Assembly (NCBI RefSeq): GCF_003314975.1
Contig: NZ_QNRF01000001.1
Location: 248,001-312,000 of the forward strand
Direction of reading: 5' to 3'
DNA: 64,000 nt
DNA from: Marinomonas aquiplantarum
Lineage (GTDB): Bacteria; Pseudomonadota; Gammaproteobacteria; Pseudomonadales; Marinomonadaceae
Under the pieces are notes generated by a model. The model saw nothing but the letters and a program-made list of their open reading frames with translations. It had not been told where the DNA came from and did not search any database. Of this stretch, positions 7,787 to 16,534 are shown piece after piece; the first letter of the stretch is position 1, and the number at the start of each line of letters is the position of its first letter. Both the position numbers and the translations under genes were made by a program.

Positions 7787-9223
7787 ATGCTTACAGGATT
7801 CAAATCTCTGGTACGTAAAGCCTCTTCTGTGTTCACACCTAACAAAACACAGACTTACCCCATTATCATACCTCGTAAACAACACAGTCTTTCAAGACAG
7901 GACATGAGTCCAAATGCTGTTAAGGTTTTATATCGTCTTAATAAAGCAGGTTACGATGCTTACTTGGTGGGCGGCTGCATACGAGATCACTTGATAAACA
8001 TAGAACCAAAAGACTTTGACGTCGTCACCAATGCCACCCCCGAAGAAGTTCATGCCATCTTTTCCAACTCTCGATTGATCGGTCGACGCTTTCGCTTAGT
8101 CCACGTCACGTTTGGTCGAGAAATTATTGAAGTCTCTACCTTTCGAGCCAATACAGCACAAGAAGAGACACCAAGCCCGAGCGTCACACAGACATCACTG
8201 AAAAACAAAGATTCAGCACGCTCTACTCATGGCATTATTCTGCGCGACAACGTTTATGGCAGCATAGAAGAAGACGCAGAGCGTCGCGACTTCACCTTCA
8301 ATGCTCTTTATTACAATGTTCAAGACTTTAGCATTCACGATTATTGCGGTGGTCTTGCTGACATTAAAAACAAACAAATTCGCATCATCGGGGATCCTAA
8401 GCAACGCTATCAAGAAGACCCTGTCCGTATGCTTCGAGCGATTCGCTTTGCAGGTAAGCTTGGTTTCGACATTGAAGCCAGCACAGCGGCGCCTATTAAA
8501 GAGATGGCGCATTTACTGGATCACATCCCACCCGCACGCCTTTTTGAAGAAGTACTGAAATTACTGGGCAGTGGCAATGGCATTAAAACCTTTGCGCTAC
8601 TGCGAGAATTTGGCCTGTTTCGTTACTTATTTCCAGACACAGACGCAATACTACAAAGTGGCTGGAAACGGGATGACATTGACCCTGAAGCATTCATTCT
8701 GCGCGGCTTAAAAAATACTGACGACCGCATTCAAAGCGGTAAAAGTACCGCACCTTATTTTTTATACGCCATTTTACTGTGGCCAAGTGTCGTTTTAAGA
8801 CACGAAGAATTTCAGGCGCAAGGCATGCCCGTTACACCTGCACTGCATCAAGCCGCCAACATGGTGCTTGATAATCAAGTCGCGTCAACGGCAATTCCAC
8901 GTCGATTCTCAACGCCAATGCGTGAAATTTGGGACATGCAACTCAGACTACCGAAACGCTATGGCAAACGTGCTTTCCAATTATTAGAGCACCCAAGATT
9001 TCGTGCTGGCTTTGATTTCTTACTCATCCGCGAACAAAGCGGCACTGAGCTGAACGACCTTGGCGCTTGGTGGGAAGCATTCCAGCATGGCAACGAGAAC
9101 CAGCAACGAGAACTTATCAAACAAATTGACAGTCGCTCGAATAATGAAGGGCCAAAAAAACGTCGTCCTCGTCGACGCCGTAAAAGCAACGCCCCACAAA
9201 GAGACAGTTCAAGCGATTCATAA
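7787..9223 (+). CDS. pcnB: Poly(A) polymerase I (PcnB)
   Basis: PcnB adds 3' poly(A) tails that promote RNA decay. The 478-residue protein shows the class II nucleotidyltransferase head: LVGGCIRD, then PKDFDVVTNATPEEV with the catalytic aspartates, GRRFRLVHV, and RRDFTFNALYYN. The RNA-binding domain follows, and it ends in an Arg/Lys-rich tail (KKRRPRRRRK) typical of PcnB rather than of CCA-adding enzymes. The order cbrB-sRNA-pcnB-folK matches Pseudomonas. The ATG at 7787 has a weak ribosome site; residue 40 (MSPNAVKVLYRL) is where similarity becomes strong. folK follows after 11 bases. Confidence 0.93.
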   Translation: MLTGFKSLVRKASSVFTPNKTQTYPIIIPRKQHSLSRQDMSPNAVKVLYRLNKAGYDAYLVGGCIRDHLINIEPKDFDVVTNATPEEVHAIFSNSRLIGRRFRLVHVTFGREIIEVSTFRANTAQEETPSPSVTQTSLKNKDSARSTHGIILRDNVYGSIEEDAERRDFTFNALYYNVQDFSIHDYCGGLADIKNKQIRIIGDPKQRYQEDPVRMLRAIRFAGKLGFDIEASTAAPIKEMAHLLDHIPPARLFEEVLKLLGSGNGIKTFALLREFGLFRYLFPDTDAILQSGWKRDDIDPEAFILRGLKNTDDRIQSGKSTAPYFLYAILLWPSVVLRHEEFQAQGMPVTPALHQAANMVLDNQVASTAIPRRFSTPMREIWDMQLRLPKRYGKRAFQLLEHPRFRAGFDFLLIREQSGTELNDLGAWWEAFQHGNENQQRELIKQIDSRSNNEGPKKRRPRRRRKSNAPQRDSSSDS

Positions 9224-9234
9224 GAGACAGGCCG

Positions 9235-9720
9235 ATGATGACAGCTTACATTGGTCTTGGCAGCAATCTTGATCAGCCTCTTGAGCAGATTCGCCAAGCC
9301 ATTCAAACTCTTGCCACAGAGCCGAGTTTGATTCATTTTAGAGTCTCTAAACTCTACGCTAGCAAACCGGTTGGCCCACAAGATCAGCCGGATTATGTGA
9401 ATGCGGTTGCGTCATTCGAAACCTCATTATCTGGCATCAAATTATTGGATTTACTGCAATCCATCGAACAAGATCATCATCGGCGTCGCGAACGCCACTG
9501 GGGACCGCGCACCTTAGATTTAGATCTGTTATTGTATGGCCAAGAGCAGATTGATTTACCAAGATTGACCGTGCCACACCCTTTTATGCTTGAGCGAGGT
9601 TTTGTCATCCAACCTCTTCATGATCTTGCTCCCGATATGCTCTTGGTAAATGGCAAAACCGTTACTGAGCAGTTACACCAACTTGATACCAGCGACTTGG
9701 TTATTATCACAGAAGAATAA
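9235..9720 (+). CDS. folK: 2-amino-4-hydroxy-6-hydroxymethyldihydropteridine pyrophosphokinase (FolK)
   Basis: FolK transfers pyrophosphate from ATP to 6-hydroxymethyl-7,8-dihydropterin in folate synthesis. The 161-residue length is usual. The start AYIGLGSNL and the signature RHWGPRTLDLDLLLYG with its metal-binding DLD are clear, as is the conserved PHPFMLERGFV. The gene begins with tandem ATGs (9235 and 9238). It lies 11 bases after pcnB and 3 bases before panB, so it is part of the pcnB-folK-panB-panC operon. Confidence 0.95.
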   Translation: MMTAYIGLGSNLDQPLEQIRQAIQTLATEPSLIHFRVSKLYASKPVGPQDQPDYVNAVASFETSLSGIKLLDLLQSIEQDHHRRRERHWGPRTLDLDLLLYGQEQIDLPRLTVPHPFMLERGFVIQPLHDLAPDMLLVNGKTVTEQLHQLDTSDLVIITEE

Positions 9721-9723
9721 GAT

Positions 9724-10548
9724 ATGTATTCAGACAACTCACAGAAAAAACTGACCAAACCCGTTACTTTGTCGACACTCAAAAAAATGAAAATCGACAA
9801 AGAAAAAATCACCTGCCTAACCTCATATGATGCCTCCTTCACGAACGTCATGAATGCGGCTGGCGTTGAAACCATCCTAGTGGGTGATTCACTTGGCATG
9901 GTTGTTCAAGGTAAAGACAGCACCTTACCCGTTACCATCGAAGAAATGTGCTATCACACTGCAGCAGTAAAACGTGGCAACACCAATGCCTTCATCATGT
10001 CAGACATGTCTTTCATGAGTTACAGCAAGCCAGAACAAGCATTAGACAATGCCGCCAAGCTGATGCAGGCTGGGGCAAACATGGTTAAGCTAGAAGGCGG
10101 CAGCTGGCTGGCTGATACCATAAAACTGTTAAGCCAACGCGGCATTCCAGTTTGCGCTCATTTAGGTTTAACACCGCAATCTGTTCATAAGCTAGGTGGC
10201 TATAAAGTACAGGGCAAAAGCCAAGACGCCGCGGAACTGTTACTCCAAGAGTCTTTGGATTTAGTGGAAGCTGGCGCCGATATTTTATTGTATGAATGCA
10301 TCCCTACTGAACTTGGCAAAAGCTTAACTGAAGCCGTTCCTGTTCCGACGATCGGCATTGGTGCTGGTCATCATACAGACGGTCAGGTGTTGGTCATGCA
10401 TGACATGCTGGGCATCAACCTAGGCCATGTCCCACGTTTTGTCAAAAATTTCTTAGTGGATGGTCGTAATGTTAGCCAGGCCTTTGAAGCCTATGTCGAC
10501 GAAGTAAAAAGTGCCAGTTTCCCTGGTCCAGAACATGGATTCCAATAA
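9724..10548 (+). CDS. panB: 3-methyl-2-oxobutanoate hydroxymethyltransferase (PanB)
   Basis: PanB makes ketopantoate from 2-oxoisovalerate and methylenetetrahydrofolate, the first committed step of pantothenate synthesis. The protein has 274 residues. Family motifs are clear: [49 protein letters not shown] and [14 protein letters not shown]. Its stop shares one base with the panC start (TAATG), indicating translational coupling. It makes the folate-using step sit directly after folK. Confidence 0.97.
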   Translation: MYSDNSQKKLTKPVTLSTLKKMKIDKEKITCLTSYDASFTNVMNAAGVETILVGDSLGMVVQGKDSTLPVTIEEMCYHTAAVKRGNTNAFIMSDMSFMSYSKPEQALDNAAKLMQAGANMVKLEGGSWLADTIKLLSQRGIPVCAHLGLTPQSVHKLGGYKVQGKSQDAAELLLQESLDLVEAGADILLYECIPTELGKSLTEAVPVPTIGIGAGHHTDGQVLVMHDMLGINLGHVPRFVKNFLVDGRNVSQAFEAYVDEVKSASFPGPEHGFQ

Positions 10549-11399
10549 TGCAGACGTTTCATACCATAGCTGAATTACGAGCAGCGCTTAAAACCTTACG
10601 CCTTCAAGATAAAAGCATCGCTTTTGTTCCGACTATGGGCAATCTACACGATGGCCACATGTCATTGATTCGTCGCGCTTCACAAGAAGCAGACATTGTT
10701 GTGTCATCTATTTTCGTCAACCCAATGCAGTTTTCCGCCAACGAAGATTTAGAACGTTATCCGAAAACCTTAGAGGAAGACAAAAAGGTACTCAAAGCCA
10801 ACGGTTGTGATTATGTCTTCGCTCCCGATGCCTTGGAAATGTACCCAGATGGCAAACGCAGTCAGACACAGATTGAAGTCGTTGGCCTATCTGACATACT
10901 TTGCGGCGCGTCTCGCCCTGGTCATTTTGTTGGCGTCGCCACCGTGGTCACGAAATTATTCAACATAGTGCAACCTGATTGCGCTATTTTTGGAAATAAA
11001 GATTTCCAACAATTGAAAGTCATCGAAGACATGACACGAGATCTCAGCTCCAATGTCCGAATTATAGGGATAGATACCGCCCGAAATGAAGATGGTTTAG
11101 CAATGAGTTCTCGCAACGGCTATTTAACAGAACAAGAACGAGACATTGCACCGACAATGTACAAAACATTGCTCTGGGCAAAAGACCAGCTCTTAGCAAA
11201 CAGCGCGAGTCACGAGGACATCCGCGAACAAGCTCAACAGAAGCTTGAAGCGGCCGGTTTCCGTCGTGATTATTTTGAAATCCGCGCGCAAGATAATTTA
11301 CAAATGCCAACAGAGGAAGAGAAGTGCTTGGTCATCTTGGCTGCAGCACATCTAGGGAGCGCACGTCTTATTGACAACCTGCGCGTCGACCTTGGGTAA
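10548..11399 (+). CDS. panC: Pantothenate synthetase (PanC)
   Basis: PanC condenses pantoate with beta-alanine using ATP. The 283-residue protein has the HIGH-type motif (PTMGNLHDGHMSLIR) and the KMSKS-type motif (LAMSSRNGYL), together with VFVNPMQF-like SSIFVNPMQF and FGNKDFQQL. It overlaps panB by one base. Its substrate beta-alanine is also the expected product of the pyrimidine pathway encoded at 41-46 kb, though nothing in the sequence ties their regulation together. Confidence 0.97.
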   Translation: MQTFHTIAELRAALKTLRLQDKSIAFVPTMGNLHDGHMSLIRRASQEADIVVSSIFVNPMQFSANEDLERYPKTLEEDKKVLKANGCDYVFAPDALEMYPDGKRSQTQIEVVGLSDILCGASRPGHFVGVATVVTKLFNIVQPDCAIFGNKDFQQLKVIEDMTRDLSSNVRIIGIDTARNEDGLAMSSRNGYLTEQERDIAPTMYKTLLWAKDQLLANSASHEDIREQAQQKLEAAGFRRDYFEIRAQDNLQMPTEEEKCLVILAAAHLGSARLIDNLRVDLG

Positions 11400-11459
11400 G
11401 TTGAGCCATTAAGCTCAACCCCATAACCTAATTCACTTTCAAACACGAGGGAGATTGTA

Positions 11460-13106
11460 ATGCGTTCACCCACTGAATTTTCTGCCTGGAAGAAACTCGC
11501 AGAACATCAACAGGAAATGGCCTCTGTTGATATGACATCACTTTTCCAGACGGACCCTAAACGCGCTGACAAATATCAAGCACAAGCGGCTGGCTGGACC
11601 CTTGATTACGCCAAAAACCGAGCGAATGACACCACCCTGTCTTTGTTGACTGAACTGGTCACTGAAGCAGGCATGAAAAACGCCATTGATGGCATGTTTA
11701 GCGGCGCTCACATTAACAATACAGAAGATCGCTCAGTACTGCATATCGCCTTGCGTGCTAGCCAAGCACAAGACAGCCTGATGGTCGATGGTGTCAACGT
11801 GCTTGCGGAAGTTCGTGCCACACTAAAGCAAATGGAACAATTTGTAGCGCAACTGCACAGTGGTGAGTGGCAAGGCTACACCGGAAAAACCATCACCGAC
11901 GTTGTATCAATTGGTATTGGCGGCTCCTACCTTGGCCCTAAAGTCGTTGCTGAAGCACTAACACCCTACAAAAAAGACGGCATTAAAGTTCACTTCGTTG
12001 CCAACATTGATGGCTCTGACATCACAGGCAAACTGAAGCAACTGAACCCTGAAACCACGGTATTTGTGGTGTCATCAAAAACCTTCGGAACACTGGAAAC
12101 CCTATCGAATGCCAATGCGGCTCGCGACTGGTTCTTAAGCAACGGCGGTTCGCAAGACAACGTCAGCAAACACTTCGCTGCCGTTAGCTCAAACGTTAAG
12201 AAAGCCGTTGATTTTGGCATGGCCGAAGAAAACATTTTCCCAATGTGGGATTGGGTTGGCGGACGTTACTCTCTTTGGTCGGCGATTGGCTTACCGGTAG
12301 CCATTGCAGTTGGCACGGATAACTTCTACGCATTACTAGACGGCGCTCACCAAATGGATGAGCATTTCCGTACCGCTCCGTTTGAAGAAAACCTGCCCGT
12401 CATTATGGGTGCCTTAGGTGTGTGGTACATCAACTTCCACAATGCACAAACCCATGCCTTGATTCCTTACGATCATTACTTGCGCGCCATGCCTGCTCAT
12501 ATTCAGCAGCTTGATATGGAAAGTAATGGTAAAGCGAATCTACTCAATGGCGACGGTGTCGAAACAGACACAGGACCAATCATCTGGGGTGGCGCTGGCA
12601 CAAATGGTCAACATGCTTACCACCAATTGTTGCACCAAGGCACTCGCCTTGTACCTGTGGATTTCATCGCGCCATTAACCAGCCACAACCCCATTGCTGA
12701 ACACCACACGCACTTGTTCGCGAACTGCCTGAGTCAGTCGCAAGCGCTAATGGTAGGCAAAACCCTTGAACAAGCTCAACAAGAGCTAAAAGAAGCTGGG
12801 GCAACCGACGAGCAAGTCGCTAAAATTGCGCCACACAAAGTAATCAAGGGCAATCGTCCGAGCAACACCCTACTAACCGACAAAATGACACCAGCCACCG
12901 TTGGTGCGTTAATCGCGCTTTACGAGCACCGCACTTTTGTCCAAGGCACTATTTGGGGCATCAACTCATTCGATCAATGGGGCGTTGAACTCGGTAAAGT
13001 ATTGGGTACAGACATCTATAACCGCCTAGTCAGCAACAGCGACAACAGCGCACTGGATGCATCAACTCAAGCTTTGATTGACGCCTTTAAGAAAGCTCAA
13101 GCTTAA
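11460..13106 (+). CDS. pgi: Glucose-6-phosphate isomerase
   Basis: Pgi interconverts glucose-6-phosphate and fructose-6-phosphate. The 548-residue length is usual for the bacterial enzyme. The first SIS domain has SIGIGGSYLGPKV, the catalytic region WDWVGGRYSLWSAIG, and the histidine motif GTNGQHAYHQLLHQG; the C-terminal lysine segment lies near HKVIKGNRPSNT. A ribosome site GAGGGAG precedes the ATG by 6-7 bases. It follows panC after 60 bases and is closed by a strong terminator at 13133-13160. Confidence 0.97.
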   Translation: MRSPTEFSAWKKLAEHQQEMASVDMTSLFQTDPKRADKYQAQAAGWTLDYAKNRANDTTLSLLTELVTEAGMKNAIDGMFSGAHINNTEDRSVLHIALRASQAQDSLMVDGVNVLAEVRATLKQMEQFVAQLHSGEWQGYTGKTITDVVSIGIGGSYLGPKVVAEALTPYKKDGIKVHFVANIDGSDITGKLKQLNPETTVFVVSSKTFGTLETLSNANAARDWFLSNGGSQDNVSKHFAAVSSNVKKAVDFGMAEENIFPMWDWVGGRYSLWSAIGLPVAIAVGTDNFYALLDGAHQMDEHFRTAPFEENLPVIMGALGVWYINFHNAQTHALIPYDHYLRAMPAHIQQLDMESNGKANLLNGDGVETDTGPIIWGGAGTNGQHAYHQLLHQGTRLVPVDFIAPLTSHNPIAEHHTHLFANCLSQSQALMVGKTLEQAQQELKEAGATDEQVAKIAPHKVIKGNRPSNTLLTDKMTPATVGALIALYEHRTFVQGTIWGINSFDQWGVELGKVLGTDIYNRLVSNSDNSALDASTQALIDAFKKAQA

Positions 13107-13132
13107 TTAAAAGCGCGCAGCTAATGCTATAA

Positions 13133-13160
13133 AAAAACACCAGCTTCGGCTGGTGTTTTT
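13133..13160 (+). terminator. Intrinsic terminator after pgi
   Basis: The stem AAAAACACCAGC / GCTGGTGTTTTT closes on a UUCG tetraloop at 13145-13148, an exceptionally stable loop, and is followed by T-rich sequence. It lies 26 bases after the pgi stop. The flanking A and T runs make it usable on either strand. Confidence 0.93.
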
Positions 13161-13678
13161 GTTTACTTTCCTTAAGGTAAAAAGCTCAAGGGGAGGGGTT
13201 ATTAAAAGCGAAGCTTTCATGTATATAGTACCTTCAGCCCCCCAGCGATAAGCTTTTTACAGCCTTCATAGTCACTCATTGCTACCGCATTAGCTAATTG
13301 AATGTCAAAGCTCCGTACGCTCATTCCCTTTCACACTTTCAGACCTGAGAAGCTATATTAATTTAAAAAATAGAGCACCAACATCAACCACATTACTTAC
13401 CAAAGGTAACCATTTCACGACACAAAAAATACAACACGCAACCAAATAAAGTGGTCGTTTCAAGTCCAAACTTCTATATTTTTCGTATCCAACAATAACG
13501 TTATCGTTTGAAGTGACAGTGGAATCAACAGCGCCGTTTGTTTTGTGGCTGTGTTGATTTCGTGAAATACCAGTAAGGATGCTAAAGCACTCGTTGATGA
13601 TGCTTGCAACGCCAGCACCAAATTTCCATTCAGTCACTTGTGTCATGTATTCGATTGATCATTCTGAGTGAGGCATGA
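13161..13678. other. Intergenic stretch with a structured 84-base segment
   Basis: No convincing gene on the plus strand. A 10-bp inverted repeat pairs GTAAAAAGCT (13177-13186) with AGCTTTTTAC (13251-13260). Inside it GGGGAGGGG (13190-13198) faces a run of six C (13238-13243), so a long two-part hairpin could form. No T-run follows it. The remainder is unremarkable apart from a doubtful minus-strand frame listed separately. Confidence 0.35.
13353..13646 (-). CDS. Doubtful small hypothetical protein
   Basis: A 97-codon open frame with ATG at 13646 and a stop at 13353, in the otherwise empty gap between pgi and the GGDEF/EAL gene. The translated C-terminal third is hydrophobic (YLVACCIFCVVKWLPLVSN) and could be one membrane segment; the first half is polar with no recognisable motif. 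There is no clear ribosome site upstream. I do not recognise it. It is listed because no other gene occupies the stretch, but it may be chance. Confidence 0.2.
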   Translation of the reverse strand: MTQVTEWKFGAGVASIINECFSILTGISRNQHSHKTNGAVDSTVTSNDNVIVGYEKYRSLDLKRPLYLVACCIFCVVKWLPLVSNVVDVGALFFKLI

Positions 13679-15979
13679 ATGGCTTTAATCAAAAAAAATA
13701 TCTGGGCGGCCTTTTATCTGACCGCTACCATTTGGTTGGTGTTTTTTGGGGCGGCGACTTTTGTCAGCTATCAGACCGTCTACGAAGAATACACCTCCGA
13801 ACAGAAAAGACTGATGGCACTAACAGCCAATTCCATACAGTCCATTTTACGTCAATATGAAGTGTTACTTGATCTGGTTGCCAAAGAAGTCATTGCCTAT
13901 GGCAATCTTGCAGACAAGGAAACCATTCAAAATGTTATGGATTCGGTTGTGGAAGTGGACAACTCCATGCTGGGTGTGGGTCTTTTTCTGCCTCACGGCG
14001 ATGTGTATGTTGCCTCATCTGGTGTAAAACTTCCGCCTAGTTTCAATATACTGTCTCAGCCTGAAAACCGTGAAAGTTTCCAGCAAACGCTGGAATCCAA
14101 CAAAATGGTTTTAGGGCGAACCTATCAAAGTGATGTACTCAATTCCGTCGTTTTTCCTTTACGGAAATCCGTCGTAGACCAAGATGGTAATGTCCTGTTT
14201 GTGTTATCCACAGTGATCAACATTCCAAAAGGCTTCCGCTTTTTCTTCGAAGGCGAGAGCAATCAAAACAACAGCAACCTCTACCTCTATCGAGACAGTG
14301 ATCGTTATTTCCAAATAGTGTTATCTCATCATGAAATAGACTCAAACATTTACCGCTATCAGATCCCTCAAGCCACTTTTGATCAGGCTTTTCGCAAATT
14401 AGAGAAGAAAAAAGGCCTGAGCATTAAAGACATCAAAACAAATGAGTTGGAAGTCATTACCACCAGTGTACAACCCGGCCAAACTAGCCAAGCCGTAAGT
14501 CGTTATTTACCTAAATACGATTTATGGGCCGAGCTTAAATTGAACAACCGCCACGTAATGAGCTTGTTCTTAAAAGAGCTCCAAGTACTCATTGGCATTT
14601 TTTCGGGCTCGTTATTACTCATTTATTTACTATTCAGAGGCATAGCCACCAATGAGAAACGCATTAAAAACGCGTTAGAACATCAGGCGAACCATGACTA
14701 CTTAACAACCCTGAATAATCGTTTTTATTTGGATCAACAGCTGTCTTTGATGAAAACAGACTCACTGTATTACCTTATTTTCATCGACTTAGATAATTTC
14801 AAAGCCATCAATGATGGCTACGGCCACGAAGTGGGAGATAAAGTACTTCGCCTCGTTGCCAGAAGATTGCAATCCTTAGTAAACCCAGACGATGTATTAG
14901 TGCGCTACAGTGGCGATGAATTCATTATTGTGGTGTTCAATCAAGATGAGAACAATATAAATCTATTCTGCAAAGCCATTCAGAATGATTTGGCCTTACC
15001 TGCACAAATTGGAGATTATCGCTTTGTATTAAGCGCAAGTATTGGCATCGCGGCGTTCCCAGAAGATGGTCAAGACTTGGATGAACTAAAACGTTATGCA
15101 GACCTCGCTATGTATGAAGCGAAGAAAACACGCAACACCATCACCTTCTTTCGCGAGGACTTCAAACAAGCTTATCAATACCGTGCACAAATGGAACAAG
15201 AGCTTAAGAAAGCCTTATTGCAGAATGAGATATACATGATGTATCAGCCGCAAATTCGCCGTGATGGCAGCTCTTTTGGGGTAGAAGCTTTAGTTCGCTG
15301 GGAAAACAAACTGCTCGGTTTTGTGCCACCAGATAAATTTATTGCCGTTGCCGAATCCTGTGGCCTGATGTTACCCATCGGGGAATTTATTATTGATCAA
15401 ACGTTTACCGATATGACGGAAGTGCAAAAAGAAACAGGTTTACCTGTGACGGTGTCGATCAATATCTCTGTACGGCAATTCCAGCACAATGAATTCTTCG
15501 ACAGATTGATTGAGTTGATGGAAAAACACTCCTTTATTCACGTTGAATTGGTACTTGAAGTAACAGAGAACCTCTTCATTGACGATGTCATCGGCATTCA
15601 AAACCTAATGAAAAAAATACGTGAAAAAGGTATTCGCATCTCTTTAGACGATTTTGGGACAGGTTACTCATCACTGAACTTATTGAATCAGTTACCGATT
15701 GATGAACTTAAAATAGACAAAAGCTTTGTGGATGACATCACCACCAACAGCAATACCCTTGCCATGGTGGAAGGCATCATTGCCATCGCTAGAAGATTAA
15801 ACATCACCACCGTCGTCGAAGGCGTGGAAACGGATGAACAAAGACAGATCCTAGCGGACTTACAATGCGATATTTTCCAAGGCTATCATTTCTCTAAACC
15901 ATTGAAAATCGATGATCTTAAAGCATTCATGACCTCGAATACGCATTTATTGCAAGGGGACAACAACGCAAGCTCTTGA
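13679..15979 (+). CDS. Membrane-bound GGDEF/EAL cyclic-di-GMP signalling protein
   Basis: A 766-residue protein. A membrane segment at residues 8-30 and another at about 300-319 enclose a periplasmic sensor region of about 270 residues, likely Cache-like. A GGDEF domain (about 330-495) and an EAL domain (about 505-755) follow. The active-site motif is SGDEF (411-415) in place of GGDEF, which often remains active. The EAL domain keeps EAL at 536-538 and DDFGTGYSS, so phosphodiesterase activity is likely. Both activities on cyclic di-GMP are possible; the net direction cannot be read. GAGG lies just upstream of the ATG. The gene stands alone and is closed by the terminator at 16005-16030. Confidence 0.9.
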   Translation: MALIKKNIWAAFYLTATIWLVFFGAATFVSYQTVYEEYTSEQKRLMALTANSIQSILRQYEVLLDLVAKEVIAYGNLADKETIQNVMDSVVEVDNSMLGVGLFLPHGDVYVASSGVKLPPSFNILSQPENRESFQQTLESNKMVLGRTYQSDVLNSVVFPLRKSVVDQDGNVLFVLSTVINIPKGFRFFFEGESNQNNSNLYLYRDSDRYFQIVLSHHEIDSNIYRYQIPQATFDQAFRKLEKKKGLSIKDIKTNELEVITTSVQPGQTSQAVSRYLPKYDLWAELKLNNRHVMSLFLKELQVLIGIFSGSLLLIYLLFRGIATNEKRIKNALEHQANHDYLTTLNNRFYLDQQLSLMKTDSLYYLIFIDLDNFKAINDGYGHEVGDKVLRLVARRLQSLVNPDDVLVRYSGDEFIIVVFNQDENNINLFCKAIQNDLALPAQIGDYRFVLSASIGIAAFPEDGQDLDELKRYADLAMYEAKKTRNTITFFREDFKQAYQYRAQMEQELKKALLQNEIYMMYQPQIRRDGSSFGVEALVRWENKLLGFVPPDKFIAVAESCGLMLPIGEFIIDQTFTDMTEVQKETGLPVTVSINISVRQFQHNEFFDRLIELMEKHSFIHVELVLEVTENLFIDDVIGIQNLMKKIREKGIRISLDDFGTGYSSLNLLNQLPIDELKIDKSFVDDITTNSNTLAMVEGIIAIARRLNITTVVEGVETDEQRQILADLQCDIFQGYHFSKPLKIDDLKAFMTSNTHLLQGDNNASS

Positions 15980-16004
15980 GTCGGATTGCTTTTCTTAGCG
16001 CACA

Positions 16005-16030
16005 AAAAAACCACCCGAGGGTGGTTTTTT
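16005..16030. terminator. Bidirectional terminator between the GGDEF/EAL gene and greA
   Basis: The perfect 12-bp stem AAAAAACCACCC / GGGTGGTTTTTT with a 2-base centre lies 25 bases from each of the two converging stop codons. The A and T tracts let it act for both strands. Confidence 0.9.
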
Positions 16031-16054
16031 CAAGGTCAGCAACATTAATGAAAT

Positions 16055-16534
16055 TTAAATGTATTCAACCTTCTCAATTTCATATACCGCTTCGCCGCTA
16101 GGAATTTTAACAGCCACTTCGTCGCCTTCTTCCTTGCCGATAATGGCTTTCGCGATAGGAGACGCGTATGAAATTTTCTTCATTTTCACATCCGCTTCAT
16201 CATCACCAACGATCTGATAAGTCACCGTATCTTCTGTATCAACATTATACAAAGTCACGGTTGTACCGAAGACAACCTTACCGGTTGCAGGCATGGACTT
16301 AACATCAATCACTTGTGAATCAGCCAGCTTACCTTCGATCTCTTTAATACGACCTTCAGTAAAACCTTGCTCTTCACGAGCAGCATGATATTCCGCGTTT
16401 TCTTTTAAGTCGCCATGCTCTCGCGCTGTTGCAATGTCTGCAATAACGCGAGGACGGACAACAGCTTTCAAGTGATTCAGCTCTTCCCTAAGACGAGCTT
16501 CACCCTCTACTGTCATTGGAACTTTTTTCATCAT
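16055..16534 (-). CDS. greA: Transcription elongation factor GreA
   Basis: GreA enters the polymerase secondary channel and stimulates cleavage of backtracked RNA. The 159-residue protein has the N-terminal coiled coil with the tip acidic residues ([21 protein letters not shown]) and the C-terminal FKBP-like domain ([19 protein letters not shown]). Its first ATG overlaps the carB stop (ATGA), so it is the third gene of carA-carB-greA, the usual pseudomonad order. The second of the tandem ATGs (16531) is better spaced from GGGG. Confidence 0.96.
   Translation of the reverse strand: MMKKVPMTVEGEARLREELNHLKAVVRPRVIADIATAREHGDLKENAEYHAAREEQGFTEGRIKEIEGKLADSQVIDVKSMPATGKVVFGTTVTLYNVDTEDTVTYQIVGDDEADVKMKKISYASPIAKAIIGKEEGDEVAVKIPSGEAVYEIEKVEYI

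Noticed and set aside
8959-9381. 140-codon minus-strand frame opposite the end of pcnB and start of folK
   Set aside because: It mirrors two well-supported genes and has no motif; a shadow frame.
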